Origin: Phenylobacterium sp.
GTDB taxonomy: Bacteria; Pseudomonadota; Alphaproteobacteria; Caulobacterales; Caulobacteraceae
Length of the DNA: 64,000 nt
Assembly (NCBI RefSeq): GCF_025351295.1
Contig: NZ_JANXWD010000106.1
Span: forward strand, 62,001 to 126,000
Direction of reading: 5' to 3'
Part shown: piece by piece, positions 33,331-42,419 of the stretch
Numbering within the stretch: the stretch's first letter is position 1
How the letters are laid out: each line of letters begins with the position of its first letter
The notes under the pieces: model-generated
Databases searched by the model: none
Seen by the model: the letters and a program-made list of their open reading frames with translations, nothing else
What the model was told of the DNA's origin: nothing
Translations under genes and position numbers: made by a program

Positions 33331-34571
33331 AGCGCCTGCCGCTGCAGGTGAGCGCTCACCCGGCGAGCCGCGAACTCGTCGCCGAACATGAAGCGCATGA
33401 GCGGGCCGAAGGTGGCCGCCGCCGCGATCCCGACGAAGTAGAGACCGGGCGCCGAGGACTCGAAACCACCCGACAGCGCCGGCGCCTTGCCGGCTGTCCG
33501 CAGGCCGTCGCGCACACCGGCCTCGAGGAAGCTCAGCCGCTGCACGTCCGCCTCATATCCCGTGGCGCAGATCACGTGGTCCGCCGCCACCTGCGCCGGG
33601 GTCCCATCGGCGCTCGCCAGGCCGAGACGCACCCGCCCGCCCGCCCCGGACAAGGTCGCGATCCGGCGTCCGGTCAGGACCTCCACGCCCGCCTCCACCT
33701 TGGCCTTCTGCTCGGCCAGCGAGGATGGACCGAGATGGCGGCGCACGATCGCCAGCCGGGCTTCACGGGGCAGCGCCCGGAACAGATCCGGCGCGTCGCA
33801 GGCCAGCCGCGAGCGCAACCCATTGCCGAGCCCCGAGCTCGGGTGGCGAATACGGCTCCAGAGGCTGCGCGTCTCCGTGTCCCTGGGCCTTGCGAACTTC
33901 AAGGCCTCCCGGCGCGCGACCAGCCGCGTTTTCGCCCCGGCCGCGGCCAGCCCCAGGGCCACGTCCACCGCTGACGAGCCCGCGCCGATCACCGTGACCT
34001 CGGCGCCGGCGAACCGGGAGAAGTCGCGGTGATCGCTGGAGTGGCTGACCTGGTCGGCCGAAAGGCCGGCAAAGGCTTCGGGCGTTCGCGCGAAATGGGT
34101 GATGCCGACCGCCAGCACGACCCGGCGCGCCGTGACCACGCCGCCGTTGTCCAGCTCGATCCGCCAGCCGCCGGCGGCCGGGGCGAGCGCCACGACCTGC
34201 TGCGGCTCAAGCTGCGCAACCTCTTGCCGCTGAAACGCCAGCCCGTAGTCGACGAAGGTCTCCAACGCCACCGCGAGCCCCGTGGGGTGATAGTGCACCC
34301 CGTTCTGGGCGCAATATTCGCGCAGGGTGAAGCCTCGCCCCGGCGCCGACAGGCTGGAGGCGAAGCCGTCAGACTTCAGCACCATCCCCGGCGGCATCCG
34401 CTCGCGCCAGGTCGAGAGCGGCGAGCCGAAGATGCGATGATCGACACCCCGCGCCCGCAGGTGCGCCGCGATTGAAAGGCCGTAGGGGCCCGCGCCAACG
34501 ATGGCGACATCGGTGTTCGTAGAAATGGACGCCCCCAACAAAGCCTCGGGTCGTGGCCCAAGCTCGGCCAT
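33327..34571 (-). CDS. Flavin-dependent monooxygenase-like (NAD(P)-binding) protein
   Basis: A 414-residue flavoprotein of the FMO/lysine-ornithine N-monooxygenase type. The FAD Rossmann motif is VAIVGAGPYGLSIAAHL, followed by FGSPLSTWRERMPPGM, and the second dinucleotide site is VTVIGAGSSAVDVAL. The end of the FAD domain reads DHVICATGYEADVQ and GLYFVGIAAAATFGPLMRFM. It may hydroxylate an amine or oxidise a small molecule. The ATG at 34571 (MAELGPRP) is chosen; ATG at 34604 is an alternative. It heads the run FMO, TE/ATP-grasp, LhgO-like, NMO-like. Confidence 0.83.
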   Translation of the reverse strand: MAELGPRPEALLGASISTNTDVAIVGAGPYGLSIAAHLRARGVDHRIFGSPLSTWRERMPPGMVLKSDGFASSLSAPGRGFTLREYCAQNGVHYHPTGLAVALETFVDYGLAFQRQEVAQLEPQQVVALAPAAGGWRIELDNGGVVTARRVVLAVGITHFARTPEAFAGLSADQVSHSSDHRDFSRFAGAEVTVIGAGSSAVDVALGLAAAGAKTRLVARREALKFARPRDTETRSLWSRIRHPSSGLGNGLRSRLACDAPDLFRALPREARLAIVRRHLGPSSLAEQKAKVEAGVEVLTGRRIATLSGAGGRVRLGLASADGTPAQVAADHVICATGYEADVQRLSFLEAGVRDGLRTAGKAPALSGGFESSAPGLYFVGIAAAATFGPLMRFMFGDEFAARRVSAHLQRQAL

Positions 34572-34695
34572 GGTCTCAGTTTTCCCTGCAACCGGCGAGC
34601 GCATACGCCTCAAATGCGAATCCGGCCCTGAACGCAGCCGGCTAGGCAAGCGGCGCGGCGACCCTTAGCTTCCGCCCAAACACGGGGATCAGAGC

Positions 34696-35874
34696 ATGCG
34701 CAAGGTGATCGGGCTGGCCGTCGCGGCAGCGCTGGCAGCGGCTTTCAGCGGCGCGACGGCGGGCGCGCAGGTGGCGCTGAAGCCCGGAACGCCTTTCATC
34801 CTGACCTGGACGCCGCAGCAGCAGAGCGACGGCTATCGGTCGATGGAGACCGTCTACAAGGCTGAGATCATCAAGCGCGGCGACCAGGTTCATCCCCTGC
34901 CGATGGCCGCCCGGCAGATCGACCCGACCTTCAGCTACGCGGGCAAGACCTGGACGGTCGACCGGTACATGCAGGCCTACAATGTATCGGGCGTCCTGGT
35001 GCTGAAGGACGGCAAGATCCTGCTCGAACGCTACGCCATGGGCCGCAAGCCGACCGATCGCTGGACCTCGTTCTCGGTGGCCAAGTCGGTGACCTCGACC
35101 CTGGTGGGCGCCGCCATCGCCGACGGCAAGATCAAGTCCATCAACGCGCCCGTCACCGACTACATCCCCGAGCTGAAGGGCTCCGGCTACGACGGCGTCA
35201 CCGTGCGCCAGTTGCTGATGATGAGCTCGGGCGTGCGGTGGAACGAGGACTACACCGACCCCAAGGCCGATGTGGCGGTCGCCGGGACGGAGGTCACCGA
35301 GCCGGGCGTGAACCCGATGGTCAGCTACATGCGCAAGCTGCCGCGCGCCAACCCACCGGGAACCAAGTTCCACTACAATACGGGCGAGACCGACCTGGTC
35401 GGCATCCTGGTCTCGAACGCGGTCGGCAAGAGCGTCAGCGAATATGCCTCCGAGACGCTGTGGAAGCCCTACGGCATGGAGGCCGACGCCATCTGGGTTA
35501 CCGACCTGGGCGGCCACGAGCGCGGCGGCTGTTGCCTCTCCATGACGCTGCGCGACTACGCCCGCGTCGGCCAGTTCATCCTGGACGGCGGCAAGGCCGG
35601 CGGGAAACAGGTGCTGCCCGACTGGTGGATCGGCCAGGCCACCACCAAGCAGATCGACAACGGCGACGCCGGTTATGGGTACTTCTGGTGGATGCGAAGC
35701 AACGGCAGCTACGAGGCGGTGGGCATCTACGGCCAGTCGATCACCACCTTCCGCGACGACCGCATCATCATCGTCACCAACGCCGCCTGGCCCACGGCGG
35801 TCGGCCGCGAACTGAACGCGGCCCGCACAGCCTTCGTCGACGCCGCCCGAGCGGCGGCGAAGGCCGCGAGCTAA
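34696..35874 (+). CDS. Exported serine hydrolase (beta-lactamase class C family)
   Basis: A 392-residue periplasmic protein with a signal peptide (VIGLAVAAALAAAFSGATAGA). The beta-lactamase-fold catalytic motifs are SFSVAKSVTS (SxxK) and the second motif FHYNTGETDLVG (YxN). GYGYFWWMRS near the C terminus sits where the KTG-like strand belongs. The family includes esterases and D-aminopeptidases as well as beta-lactamases; resistance cannot be inferred. It stands alone, and its stop overlaps the stop of the next minus-strand gene. Confidence 0.87.
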   Translation: MRKVIGLAVAAALAAAFSGATAGAQVALKPGTPFILTWTPQQQSDGYRSMETVYKAEIIKRGDQVHPLPMAARQIDPTFSYAGKTWTVDRYMQAYNVSGVLVLKDGKILLERYAMGRKPTDRWTSFSVAKSVTSTLVGAAIADGKIKSINAPVTDYIPELKGSGYDGVTVRQLLMMSSGVRWNEDYTDPKADVAVAGTEVTEPGVNPMVSYMRKLPRANPPGTKFHYNTGETDLVGILVSNAVGKSVSEYASETLWKPYGMEADAIWVTDLGGHERGGCCLSMTLRDYARVGQFILDGGKAGGKQVLPDWWIGQATTKQIDNGDAGYGYFWWMRSNGSYEAVGIYGQSITTFRDDRIIIVTNAAWPTAVGRELNAARTAFVDAARAAAKAAS

Positions 35875-36098
35875 GCCGCCGCCCCGGCCATCGCCTCACC
35901 GCCGCGCCAGCGGAACCGTTCCAGCGGCATGACCCGCGCCGTCGCGTCGCGGTCGCCGCCGAGCCAGACTTGGCCGCCGGCCAGGGCCACGACGCGATAG
36001 ATCGGCATGCCGCCGGCATCCGCCGAGACCACGTCGCCGACCTCGACCGGCGTGGCGGCCGCGTGGTCCAGGAGCTTCCAGTCGATGGCGCTGGCCAT
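35871..36098 (-). CDS. Small protein of unknown function
   Basis: A 75-residue protein starting MASAIDWKLLDHAAATPVEV. The core VGDVVSADAGGMPIYRVVAL and WLGGDRDATARVMPLERFRW suggests a compact all-beta fold, such as a small barrel. There is no membrane segment or known domain. It is convergent with the serine hydrolase, overlapping by 4 nt at the stops. Confidence 0.6.
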   Translation of the reverse strand: MASAIDWKLLDHAAATPVEVGDVVSADAGGMPIYRVVALAGGQVWLGGDRDATARVMPLERFRWRGGEAMAGAAA

Positions 36099-36270
36099 GA
36101 CCCTTACCTCATCCAATGTCCGCGAGGGACCGCGGATCAAGAGGACAGGTTGCGCCCCCGCCGCTGAGGCAAAGCTGAGCCTTGCGTTTAGCCGCCGTTC
36201 ACCTGCGCCGCGGGCTGGCGAGGCTGAACCGGGCTGGACACCGGCGCTGGTTTTTGGCGTTGATGGCTCG

Positions 36271-36720
36271 ATGAACAGGCCCGGGCCCCGGCTGGCGTAT
36301 ATGGCGATGGCGGTGGCGCTGGCCCTATGCGGCGCCGCCCGCGCGCAGGATCGCGCCAGTTCGCCGGAGCTGGAAAAGGCCGGCTGGACCCTGATCACCG
36401 CCAGCGAGGACGTGTTCGTCTACATGCGCCCCGCCGGCCAGGGCGACGCCGGCCTGCGCCGGGTCTGGACCGCCTATGACGCCGACGGTCCCCGCGAGCA
36501 CGACGGCTTCACCTTCCGTTCGGTGGAGAGCCTTGGGGAATTCGACTGCCGCAGGAACGTCAGCCGCGTGGTCGAGGAGACCTATCACGAGGCGGCCGCG
36601 CTGACCGGCAAGTCCTGGCAGTCGCCGAAATTCATCCCCACCCCCTGGACCACGCCGGCGCCGGGGTCGGTCGGCGCGATCCGCATGGCCTTCGCCTGCC
36701 GCACCCTCACCGATACCTGA
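36271..36720 (+). CDS. Surface-adhesin protein E-like exported protein
   Basis: A 149-residue exported protein with a signal peptide (residues about 1-25, ending CGAARA). The mature part resembles the surface-adhesin E (CNP1-like) domain: WTLITASEDVFVYMRP, a variable beta region, then FRSVESLGEFDCRRNVSRVV, which is the family's typical FDC motif, and a late conserved Cys in FACRTLTD. Probably a secreted or outer-membrane-associated protein; no adhesion role is shown. Confidence 0.7.
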   Translation: MNRPGPRLAYMAMAVALALCGAARAQDRASSPELEKAGWTLITASEDVFVYMRPAGQGDAGLRRVWTAYDADGPREHDGFTFRSVESLGEFDCRRNVSRVVEETYHEAAALTGKSWQSPKFIPTPWTTPAPGSVGAIRMAFACRTLTDT

Positions 36721-36800
36721 GCGCGCCGCGCGGAACCATCTCGGCCCGCGGGCTTTAGCGTGTCCATGCGCCCGCGCAGGGCCGGCTCGGGGAACTCCGC

Positions 36801-38048
36801 ATGACCAAGCCTCCGAAGGTGGCCATCACGATGGCGCCGGATCCCGCGAACGACCCGGGCGCCGACCCGGCGGTTCGCGCGGCGCGTCTGGCCGAGACCC
36901 GCAACATGAAGATGGCCCGCTCGGCCCACGCCTATGTGCGCGGCAGCACGGTGCGGTTCTACGAGTGGCTGCAGGACAGCGCCGGCGCCGTGCCCGAGGG
37001 CCCGCCGGTCTGGATCTGCGGCGACTGCCACGTCGGCAACCTGGGGCCGCTGGCCGACGCCAAGGGCCGGGTGGCGGTGCAGATCCGCGATCTGGACCAG
37101 ACGGTGATCGGCAATCCCGCGCACGACCTGATCCGCCTGGGCCTTTCGCTGGCCTCGGCCGCGCGGGGCTCGGACCTGCCGGGCGTCACCACCGCCCACA
37201 TCCTGGAAGAGCTGGCGGCCGGCTACGAGGCCGCGCTGGCCGCGCGGTTCGATCGGCCCGGCGACAAGAGCAACCGGCCGGCGGCGATCCAGAGCCTGCT
37301 GAGCCATTCCGTGCGCCGCCGCTGGCGCCACCTGGCCGAGGAACGGCTGGCCACGGTCGAGCCGCAGCTGCCGCTGGGCAAGAAGTTCTGGCCGCTGGCC
37401 GGCGACGAGCGGGCGGCGCTGGAGGCGCTGTTCGCCCAGGAAGCGGTCCACGCCATGATCACCGGCCTTAAGCATCGCGACGACCAGGCGCCGGTGGCCC
37501 TGGTCGACGCCGCCTACTGGGTCAAGGGCTGCAGCTCGCTGGGCCGGCTGCGCTATGCGGCCATGCTGCGGGTCGGCGAGGGCGACAAGGCCGCGTCATG
37601 CCTGGTGGACGTCAAGGAGGCGGTGAAGGCCGCCGCGCCGCGGGCCCAGGGCATCGCAGCGCCGCGCGACAACGCCGTGCGCGTGGTCACCGGCGCTCGC
37701 GCGCTGTCGCCGAACCTGGGCGAGCGGATGCTGGCCGCCCGCCTGCTGGACCGGCCCGTGGTGCTGCGCGAACTGATGCCCCAGGACCTGAAGATCGAGG
37801 TTGATCGCCTGACCCGCGGCGAGGCCACGGCGCTCGCCCGCTACCTGGCCGGCGTGGTCGGCCGCGCGCATGGGCGCCAGATGGATGGACCGACCCGCGA
37901 CGCCTGGCGCGCGGACCTCAACCGCGCGCGCACCGGAACCCTCGACGCCCCGTCCTGGCTGTGGTCCAGCGTCGTCGACCTGGTGGCGGTGCACGAGGCG
38001 GCCTACCTGGATCACTGCCGTCGGTTCGCGCTCGCCGCCGCGGCATGA
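36801..38048 (+). CDS. DUF2252 domain-containing protein
   Basis: A 415-residue soluble protein of family DUF2252. Recognisable segments are MARSAHAYVRGSTVRFYEW, VWICGDCHVGNLGPL, VQIRDLDQTVIGNPAHDLIR and VVLRELMPQDLKIEVD. The GDxHxGN and D-x-D-x segments resemble the catalytic loop of aminoglycoside-phosphotransferase-like kinases, so it may be a kinase-fold protein, though the substrate is unknown. GGGGAA lies upstream of the ATG. The stop overlaps the DUF1206 gene (ATGA). Confidence 0.85.
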   Translation: MTKPPKVAITMAPDPANDPGADPAVRAARLAETRNMKMARSAHAYVRGSTVRFYEWLQDSAGAVPEGPPVWICGDCHVGNLGPLADAKGRVAVQIRDLDQTVIGNPAHDLIRLGLSLASAARGSDLPGVTTAHILEELAAGYEAALAARFDRPGDKSNRPAAIQSLLSHSVRRRWRHLAEERLATVEPQLPLGKKFWPLAGDERAALEALFAQEAVHAMITGLKHRDDQAPVALVDAAYWVKGCSSLGRLRYAAMLRVGEGDKAASCLVDVKEAVKAAAPRAQGIAAPRDNAVRVVTGARALSPNLGERMLAARLLDRPVVLRELMPQDLKIEVDRLTRGEATALARYLAGVVGRAHGRQMDGPTRDAWRADLNRARTGTLDAPSWLWSSVVDLVAVHEAAYLDHCRRFALAAAA

Positions 38049-38914
38049 AGGCGCTCAGCCTGCCGCACCTCGGCGCGCCGCTGGCCCGTCTGCAGCGGCG
38101 GTTCGGCGAACGGCCGTGGACGGCGTTCCTGGAGGCCGCCGCCCGGGTCGGCTACCTCGCCCGCGGCGCCGTCTACCTCAGCGTGGGCGTGATCGCCCTG
38201 ATGGCCGCCATGCGCCTGAGCCCGCACGCGCGCGGCGCCCTGGGCGCGCTGGAGGCCTGGGGCCAGTGGCCGGCGGGGCTGGTGCTGCTGTGGCTGGTGG
38301 GTCTGGGCCTCTACGCCTTCGCCGGCTGGCGGGCGCTGCAGGCGATCTTCGACGTCGACCGCTGCGGCCGCACCGCCCAGGGCCTGGCCAGCCGCGCCGG
38401 CCAGGCGATCAGCGGCCTGGCCTACGGCGGCCTCGCGGTTTCGGTGTTCGGGCTGATGGACACCATGACCGACCTGCACCACCCTGACGACCAGGCCGCC
38501 ACGCGCGCCTTCGTGGCCAGGCTGCTGGACCTGCCGTTCGGCGCGGCGATGGTCATCGCCATGGGTCTGTTCGTCCTGACGGCGGGGGCGGGCAGCGTCG
38601 CGCGCGCCGCCTTCGGCCACTTCGGCCACGGCCTGGACTGCGAACCGCAGACCCGGACCCTGGCCGGCGGCGTGGCGCGGATCGGCTATTTCGGGCGCGG
38701 CGTGGCCCTGCTGCCCGCCGGGCTGCTGCTGGCCAGCGCGGGACTGCACGCCCGGGCGTCCGAGGCGCGCGGCCTGGGCGGCGCCCTTGAGCTGCTGATA
38801 ACCTGGCCGTTCGGGCGCACCATGCTGGGCCTGACCGCGGTCGGCCTGATCGCCTTCGGCGCGTTCGCCATCCTGGAAGGCTGGCTGCGCCGGATACGCC
38901 TCGATCCCGGTTAG
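38045..38914 (+). CDS. DUF1206 membrane protein
   Basis: A 289-residue membrane protein with three DUF1206 units, each of two helices: VGYLARGAVYLSVGVIALM, ISGLAYGGLAVSVFGLMD and IGYFGRGVALLPAGLLLAS mark their starts. The repeated (I/V)GYxxRG motif is characteristic. Function unknown. It is translationally coupled to the DUF2252 gene and shares its transcript. Confidence 0.88.
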   Translation: MKALSLPHLGAPLARLQRRFGERPWTAFLEAAARVGYLARGAVYLSVGVIALMAAMRLSPHARGALGALEAWGQWPAGLVLLWLVGLGLYAFAGWRALQAIFDVDRCGRTAQGLASRAGQAISGLAYGGLAVSVFGLMDTMTDLHHPDDQAATRAFVARLLDLPFGAAMVIAMGLFVLTAGAGSVARAAFGHFGHGLDCEPQTRTLAGGVARIGYFGRGVALLPAGLLLASAGLHARASEARGLGGALELLITWPFGRTMLGLTAVGLIAFGAFAILEGWLRRIRLDPG

Positions 38915-38931
38915 GGCCAGGCCGACACCGC

Positions 38932-40206
38932 CTAGTTCCGGCGAGGGATCACCACCGGCAAGGTTTCGTAGCCCTTCACGAACACCGAATGGGAGCGGAG
39001 GGGTTCGCCGACCAGCTCGACGCTGGGGAAGCGGGCCAGGATCTCTTCCCAGATAATCTGCAGCTGGAGTTCGGCCAGGCGATTGCCGACGCAGCGGTGG
39101 ACACCGAAGCCGAACGACAGGTGCTGGCGCGGGCGCTCACGCTCGATGTTGTAGGTGTTGGGGTCGGCGATGACGCTGTCGTCGCGGTTGCCCGAGACGT
39201 ACCACATGACCACGCGGTCGCCCTTGCGGATGGTCTTGCCTTCCATCTCGAAGTCTTCCGTGGCGGTGCGGGCCATGTGGGCCAGCGGGGTCTGCCAGCG
39301 GATGGTCTCGGAGACCATCGAGGTGATCAGCGACGGGTCGGCGCGCAGCTTTTCGTACTGGTCCGGGTTCTTGTTGAGGGCGTAGATCGAGCCGGAGATG
39401 GTGTTCCGTGTCGTGTCGTTGCCGCCGATGATCAGCAGCACGACGTTGGAGTGATAATCGGTGAGGCCCAGGTGCCGGGTGGCCTCGGAGTGGGCCATCA
39501 TCGAGACCAGGTCGAACTTCGGCGGCGCGTTCACCCGCTCGTTCCAGAGCTCGGTGAAGCGGCTGAAGCAGGCGTCGGCCTCGGCGCGCTTGTGCTCCCA
39601 GCTCTTGGCCGGCCCGAAGCCCGGCGCGTTGGTGAACATGTCGGACCAGTGGGTCAGCGTCCGCCGTTCGGACTGCGGGAAGTCGAACAGCGTGGCCAGG
39701 GTCATGGCCGTCAGCTCCTTGGAGACCAGGTCGACCCAGTCGAACGTCTCGCCGATCGGCAGGCTGTCCAGGATCTTGCCCGCCTCCGCGCGGATGATCG
39801 GGCTCATCGCCTGCAGGTTGGCCGGCGCCACGACCGGGCTGACCGTCTTGCGCTGCACGTCGTGCTGCGGCGGGTCCATGGCGATGAAGCTGGAGCCGCG
39901 CGGCCGCTTCTCCGACTCGGCCTTGGCCTCCAGCGTCTGAAGCACGATGCCGTCGGCCGAGGAGAACACTTGGTGGTTGGTGTCGACGGCCATGATGTCG
40001 TTGTAGCGGGTGATCGACCAGAAGCCGTCGTAGACCTCGCCCCGCGGCGTGTAGTGGACCGGGTCCTCGGCGCGCAGGCGGTCGAAGATCGGCCACATGG
40101 CGTCGGCCGCGAACAGGTCGGACTGGGCCGGGTTGAGGGCTTCGAGGGGCTGGGCGTAGGCGTCGGCCTGCGCCGCGCGCCGAACCTGGGTAGAGCCGTC
40201 GGCCAT
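38932..40206 (-). CDS. Cytochrome P450, CYP153-like
   Basis: A 424-residue soluble P450. The I-helix oxygen-binding motif is IIGGNDTTRNTIS, the K-helix ExxR lies in SETIRWQTPLAHM, and the haem-Cys loop is LSFGFGVHRCVGNRLAE. SSFIAMDPPQHDVQRKTVSP and MWYVSGNRDDSVI are close to the CYP153 group of alkane and fatty-acid omega-hydroxylases. The start at 40206 is supported by GGAGGATC upstream. No ferredoxin or ferredoxin reductase is in the window, so redox partners must be elsewhere. A paralogue lies at 41134-42405 in the opposite direction. Confidence 0.9.
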   Translation of the reverse strand: MADGSTQVRRAAQADAYAQPLEALNPAQSDLFAADAMWPIFDRLRAEDPVHYTPRGEVYDGFWSITRYNDIMAVDTNHQVFSSADGIVLQTLEAKAESEKRPRGSSFIAMDPPQHDVQRKTVSPVVAPANLQAMSPIIRAEAGKILDSLPIGETFDWVDLVSKELTAMTLATLFDFPQSERRTLTHWSDMFTNAPGFGPAKSWEHKRAEADACFSRFTELWNERVNAPPKFDLVSMMAHSEATRHLGLTDYHSNVVLLIIGGNDTTRNTISGSIYALNKNPDQYEKLRADPSLITSMVSETIRWQTPLAHMARTATEDFEMEGKTIRKGDRVVMWYVSGNRDDSVIADPNTYNIERERPRQHLSFGFGVHRCVGNRLAELQLQIIWEEILARFPSVELVGEPLRSHSVFVKGYETLPVVIPRRN

Positions 40207-40381
40207 GATCGATCCTCCAGAACGGCGCGTCTGGGGCGCCTTTCCCACCATGACGCCGAACCGCGGGCCGCTTCGCAAGTGAATTGCGATAATCCAGCGA
40301 AAGTGGCGGGCGATATGCGCTGGCGCCTGGCGCCGGCGCGCCCCATGTGACGGCCTTCGTTAGCCTTCCCTGGAGAGCCTG

Positions 40382-40903
40382 ATGGCCCTTTCGCTGTATG
40401 ACGCCTCGATCCCGGTCTACCTGCAGATGCTGCGCAACCTGGAGGTCTGGATCGCGAAGGCCGAGGCGCATGCCGCCGCCAGCGGGGCGGACGTCGCCGG
40501 ATACCTGGACGCCAGGCTGGCCCCTGACATGGGCTCGCTGACCAAGCAGATCCAGTTAGCCAGCGACGCGGCCAAGAGCGGCGCGGCCCGGCTGGCCGGG
40601 GTGACGGCGCCCAGCTTCCCCGATACCGAGACCACCTGGCCAGAGCTGAAGGCCCGGATCGCCACGACCATCGCCTTCGTCGAGGGCGTCTCGCGCACCG
40701 CCGTGGAGGGCGACGACAGCCGTACCGTCGAACTGCCGCTGCCCGGGCGGACGATGACCTTCACGGCGCGCAACTTCCTGCTGCAGTTCTCGCTGCCGAA
40801 CTTCCTGTTCCACATGGTGACCGCCTACGGCCTGCTGCGCAGCCAGGGCGTGCCGCTGGGCAAGATGGACTACCTGGCGGGCGCGATGCCTGTGCCGGCT
40901 TAA
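40382..40903 (+). CDS. DUF1993 domain-containing protein
   Basis: A 173-residue protein matching DUF1993: SLYDASIPVYLQMLRNLEVW at the N terminus and NFLLQFSLPNFLFHMVTAYG near the C terminus, in a DinB-like four-helix arrangement. The His in LFHMVTAY may be a metal ligand as in the DinB superfamily. No function is known. It lies between two divergent P450 genes and starts 175 bp from the first of them. Confidence 0.87.
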   Translation: MALSLYDASIPVYLQMLRNLEVWIAKAEAHAAASGADVAGYLDARLAPDMGSLTKQIQLASDAAKSGAARLAGVTAPSFPDTETTWPELKARIATTIAFVEGVSRTAVEGDDSRTVELPLPGRTMTFTARNFLLQFSLPNFLFHMVTAYGLLRSQGVPLGKMDYLAGAMPVPA

Positions 40904-40905
40904 GA

Positions 40906-41045
40906 CTTTCCCCCGACACGGGGGAAATGTCGCCAATGGCGAAGCCGGGCGACAATGGGGGATGTGACGGGACTGTCAGCGCTCGCACTTCCCCCATCGA
41001 CCCTCGCCTGCGGCGTCGGGGATGGTTTCCACCCTAGGGGGAAGG
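40906..41045. repeat. Composite palindromic intergenic element
   Basis: About 140 bp after the DUF1993 gene. The ends are CTTTCCCC and GGGGAAGG. The left hairpin is TTTCCCCCgacacGGGGGAAA, and short inverted segments containing GGCGAAGCC lie inside. It has the same plan as the elements at 22149-22301 and 27108-27258 but is more degraded on its right side. It occupies most of the 230-bp gap upstream of the second P450. Confidence 0.6.
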
Positions 41046-41133
41046 ATTTGGTTTTTCGTGGACGGTCCATGCTGATGCTGGTCAAAGCCATCTTATCGGT
41101 GTTCACTTTGCCAGAACGCTCGGAGGAACGGCT

Positions 41134-42405
41134 ATGGCTGCGGACGGCAATCTGATGGGTCTGGTTGAGGCGCGGGCGCAGGCCTATGCGCTGCCGCTGG
41201 CGAAGCTGAACCCCGCCCAGCCGGCGCTGTTCCAGGCCGACGCCATGTGGCCGATCTTCGAGCGCCTGCGGGCCGAGGACCCGGTGCACTACTGCGAGGA
41301 GCACGAGTTCGGCCCCTACTGGTCGATCACCAAGTACAACGACATCATGGCGATCGACACCGACCACGGGCGGTTCTCGAGCGACTTCATGAAGGGCGGG
41401 ATCACCATCGCCGGCGGCCAGGCCAACATGGACCCGCTGCCGATGTTCATCGCCATGGACCCGCCCAAGCACGACGTGCAGCGCAAGGCCGTGACGCCCG
41501 CGGTCAACCCCACCGCGCTGGCGGCGATGGGGCCGCAGATCCGCGAGCGCTGCGCCGCGATCCTCGACGGCCTGCCGATCGGCCAGGAATTCGACTGGGT
41601 CGACCTGGTGTCGAAGGAGCTAACGGCCATGACCCTGGCGACGCTGTTCGACGCGCCGCAGGAAGACCGCCGCAAGATCACCTACTGGTCCGACGTGGTC
41701 ACCGCCGCGCCGCAGCCTGGCGGCATCGTCGAGTCGATCGAGCAGAAGATGGCGATCTTCGGCGAGTACCACGCCTATTTCACCGGCCTGTGGAACGCCA
41801 AGGTCAACGCCCCGCCGGCCGGCGACCTGATCTCGATGCTGGCGCACAATCCGGCCACCCGGAACATGGAGCCGCGCGAGTATTTCGGGAACGTCGTGTT
41901 GTTGACCGTCGGCGGCAACGACACGACCCGGAACACCATCTCCGGCTCGATCCTGGCGCTGAACCAGAACCCCGACCAGTACGCCAAGCTGCGCGCCAAC
42001 CCGGAGCTGATCCCCTCGATGGTCAGCGAGACCATCCGCTGGCAGACGCCGCTGGCGCACATGCGGCGCACGGCGCTGGAGGACGTGGAGTTCCAGGGCA
42101 AGACCATTCGCAAGGGCGACAAGGTGGTCATGTGGTACGTCTCGGGCAACCGCGACGAGACCGTGATCGACCGGCCCAACGACTACATCATCGACCGCGA
42201 GCGGCCACGCCAGCACATCTCGTTCGGCTTCGGCATCCACCGCTGCGTGGGCAACCGGCTGGCCGAGCTGCAGCTGACCATCATCTGGGAAGAGATCCTG
42301 AAGCGCTTCCCGGCGATCGAACTCGTGGGTGAGCCGAAGCGGGTCTATTCCAGCTTTGTGAAGGGCTACGAGACCATGCCGGTGGTGATCCCCCGGCGGA
42401 ACTAG
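41134..42405 (+). CDS. Cytochrome P450, CYP153-like
   Basis: A 423-residue paralogue of the P450 at 38932-40206. Key motifs are VGGNDTTRNTIS (I-helix), SETIRWQTPLAHM (ExxR) and ISFGFGIHRCVGNRLAE (haem Cys). PLPMFIAMDPPKHDVQRKAV and MWYVSGNRDETVI are typical for CYP153 terminal hydroxylases of alkanes or related aliphatics. The start has a strong GGAGGAA. Both P450s end with the same VVIPRRN tail, which supports a recent duplication followed by divergence in the N-terminal, substrate-contacting half. Confidence 0.92.
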   Translation: MAADGNLMGLVEARAQAYALPLAKLNPAQPALFQADAMWPIFERLRAEDPVHYCEEHEFGPYWSITKYNDIMAIDTDHGRFSSDFMKGGITIAGGQANMDPLPMFIAMDPPKHDVQRKAVTPAVNPTALAAMGPQIRERCAAILDGLPIGQEFDWVDLVSKELTAMTLATLFDAPQEDRRKITYWSDVVTAAPQPGGIVESIEQKMAIFGEYHAYFTGLWNAKVNAPPAGDLISMLAHNPATRNMEPREYFGNVVLLTVGGNDTTRNTISGSILALNQNPDQYAKLRANPELIPSMVSETIRWQTPLAHMRRTALEDVEFQGKTIRKGDKVVMWYVSGNRDETVIDRPNDYIIDRERPRQHISFGFGIHRCVGNRLAELQLTIIWEEILKRFPAIELVGEPKRVYSSFVKGYETMPVVIPRRN

Positions 42406-42419
42406 GAATCCCGCCGGCC

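Noticed and set aside
34696-35874. The exported serine hydrolase and the MBL-fold protein at 47259-48164 as antibiotic-resistance genes
   Set aside because: Both folds are shared by many esterases and other hydrolases, and no resistance-specific motif or mobile context is visible.
36731-36756. A GGAAC box followed by CTTT upstream of the DUF2252 gene, as a second EcfG promoter
   Set aside because: The -10 part is CTTT rather than CGTT and the neighbourhood offers no stress context; one mismatch in four bases is too weak.
3182-41045. The palindromic repeats as a CRISPR array or insertion sequences
   Set aside because: Copies are single and far apart with no spacers, and none encodes a transposase or shows a clear target duplication.
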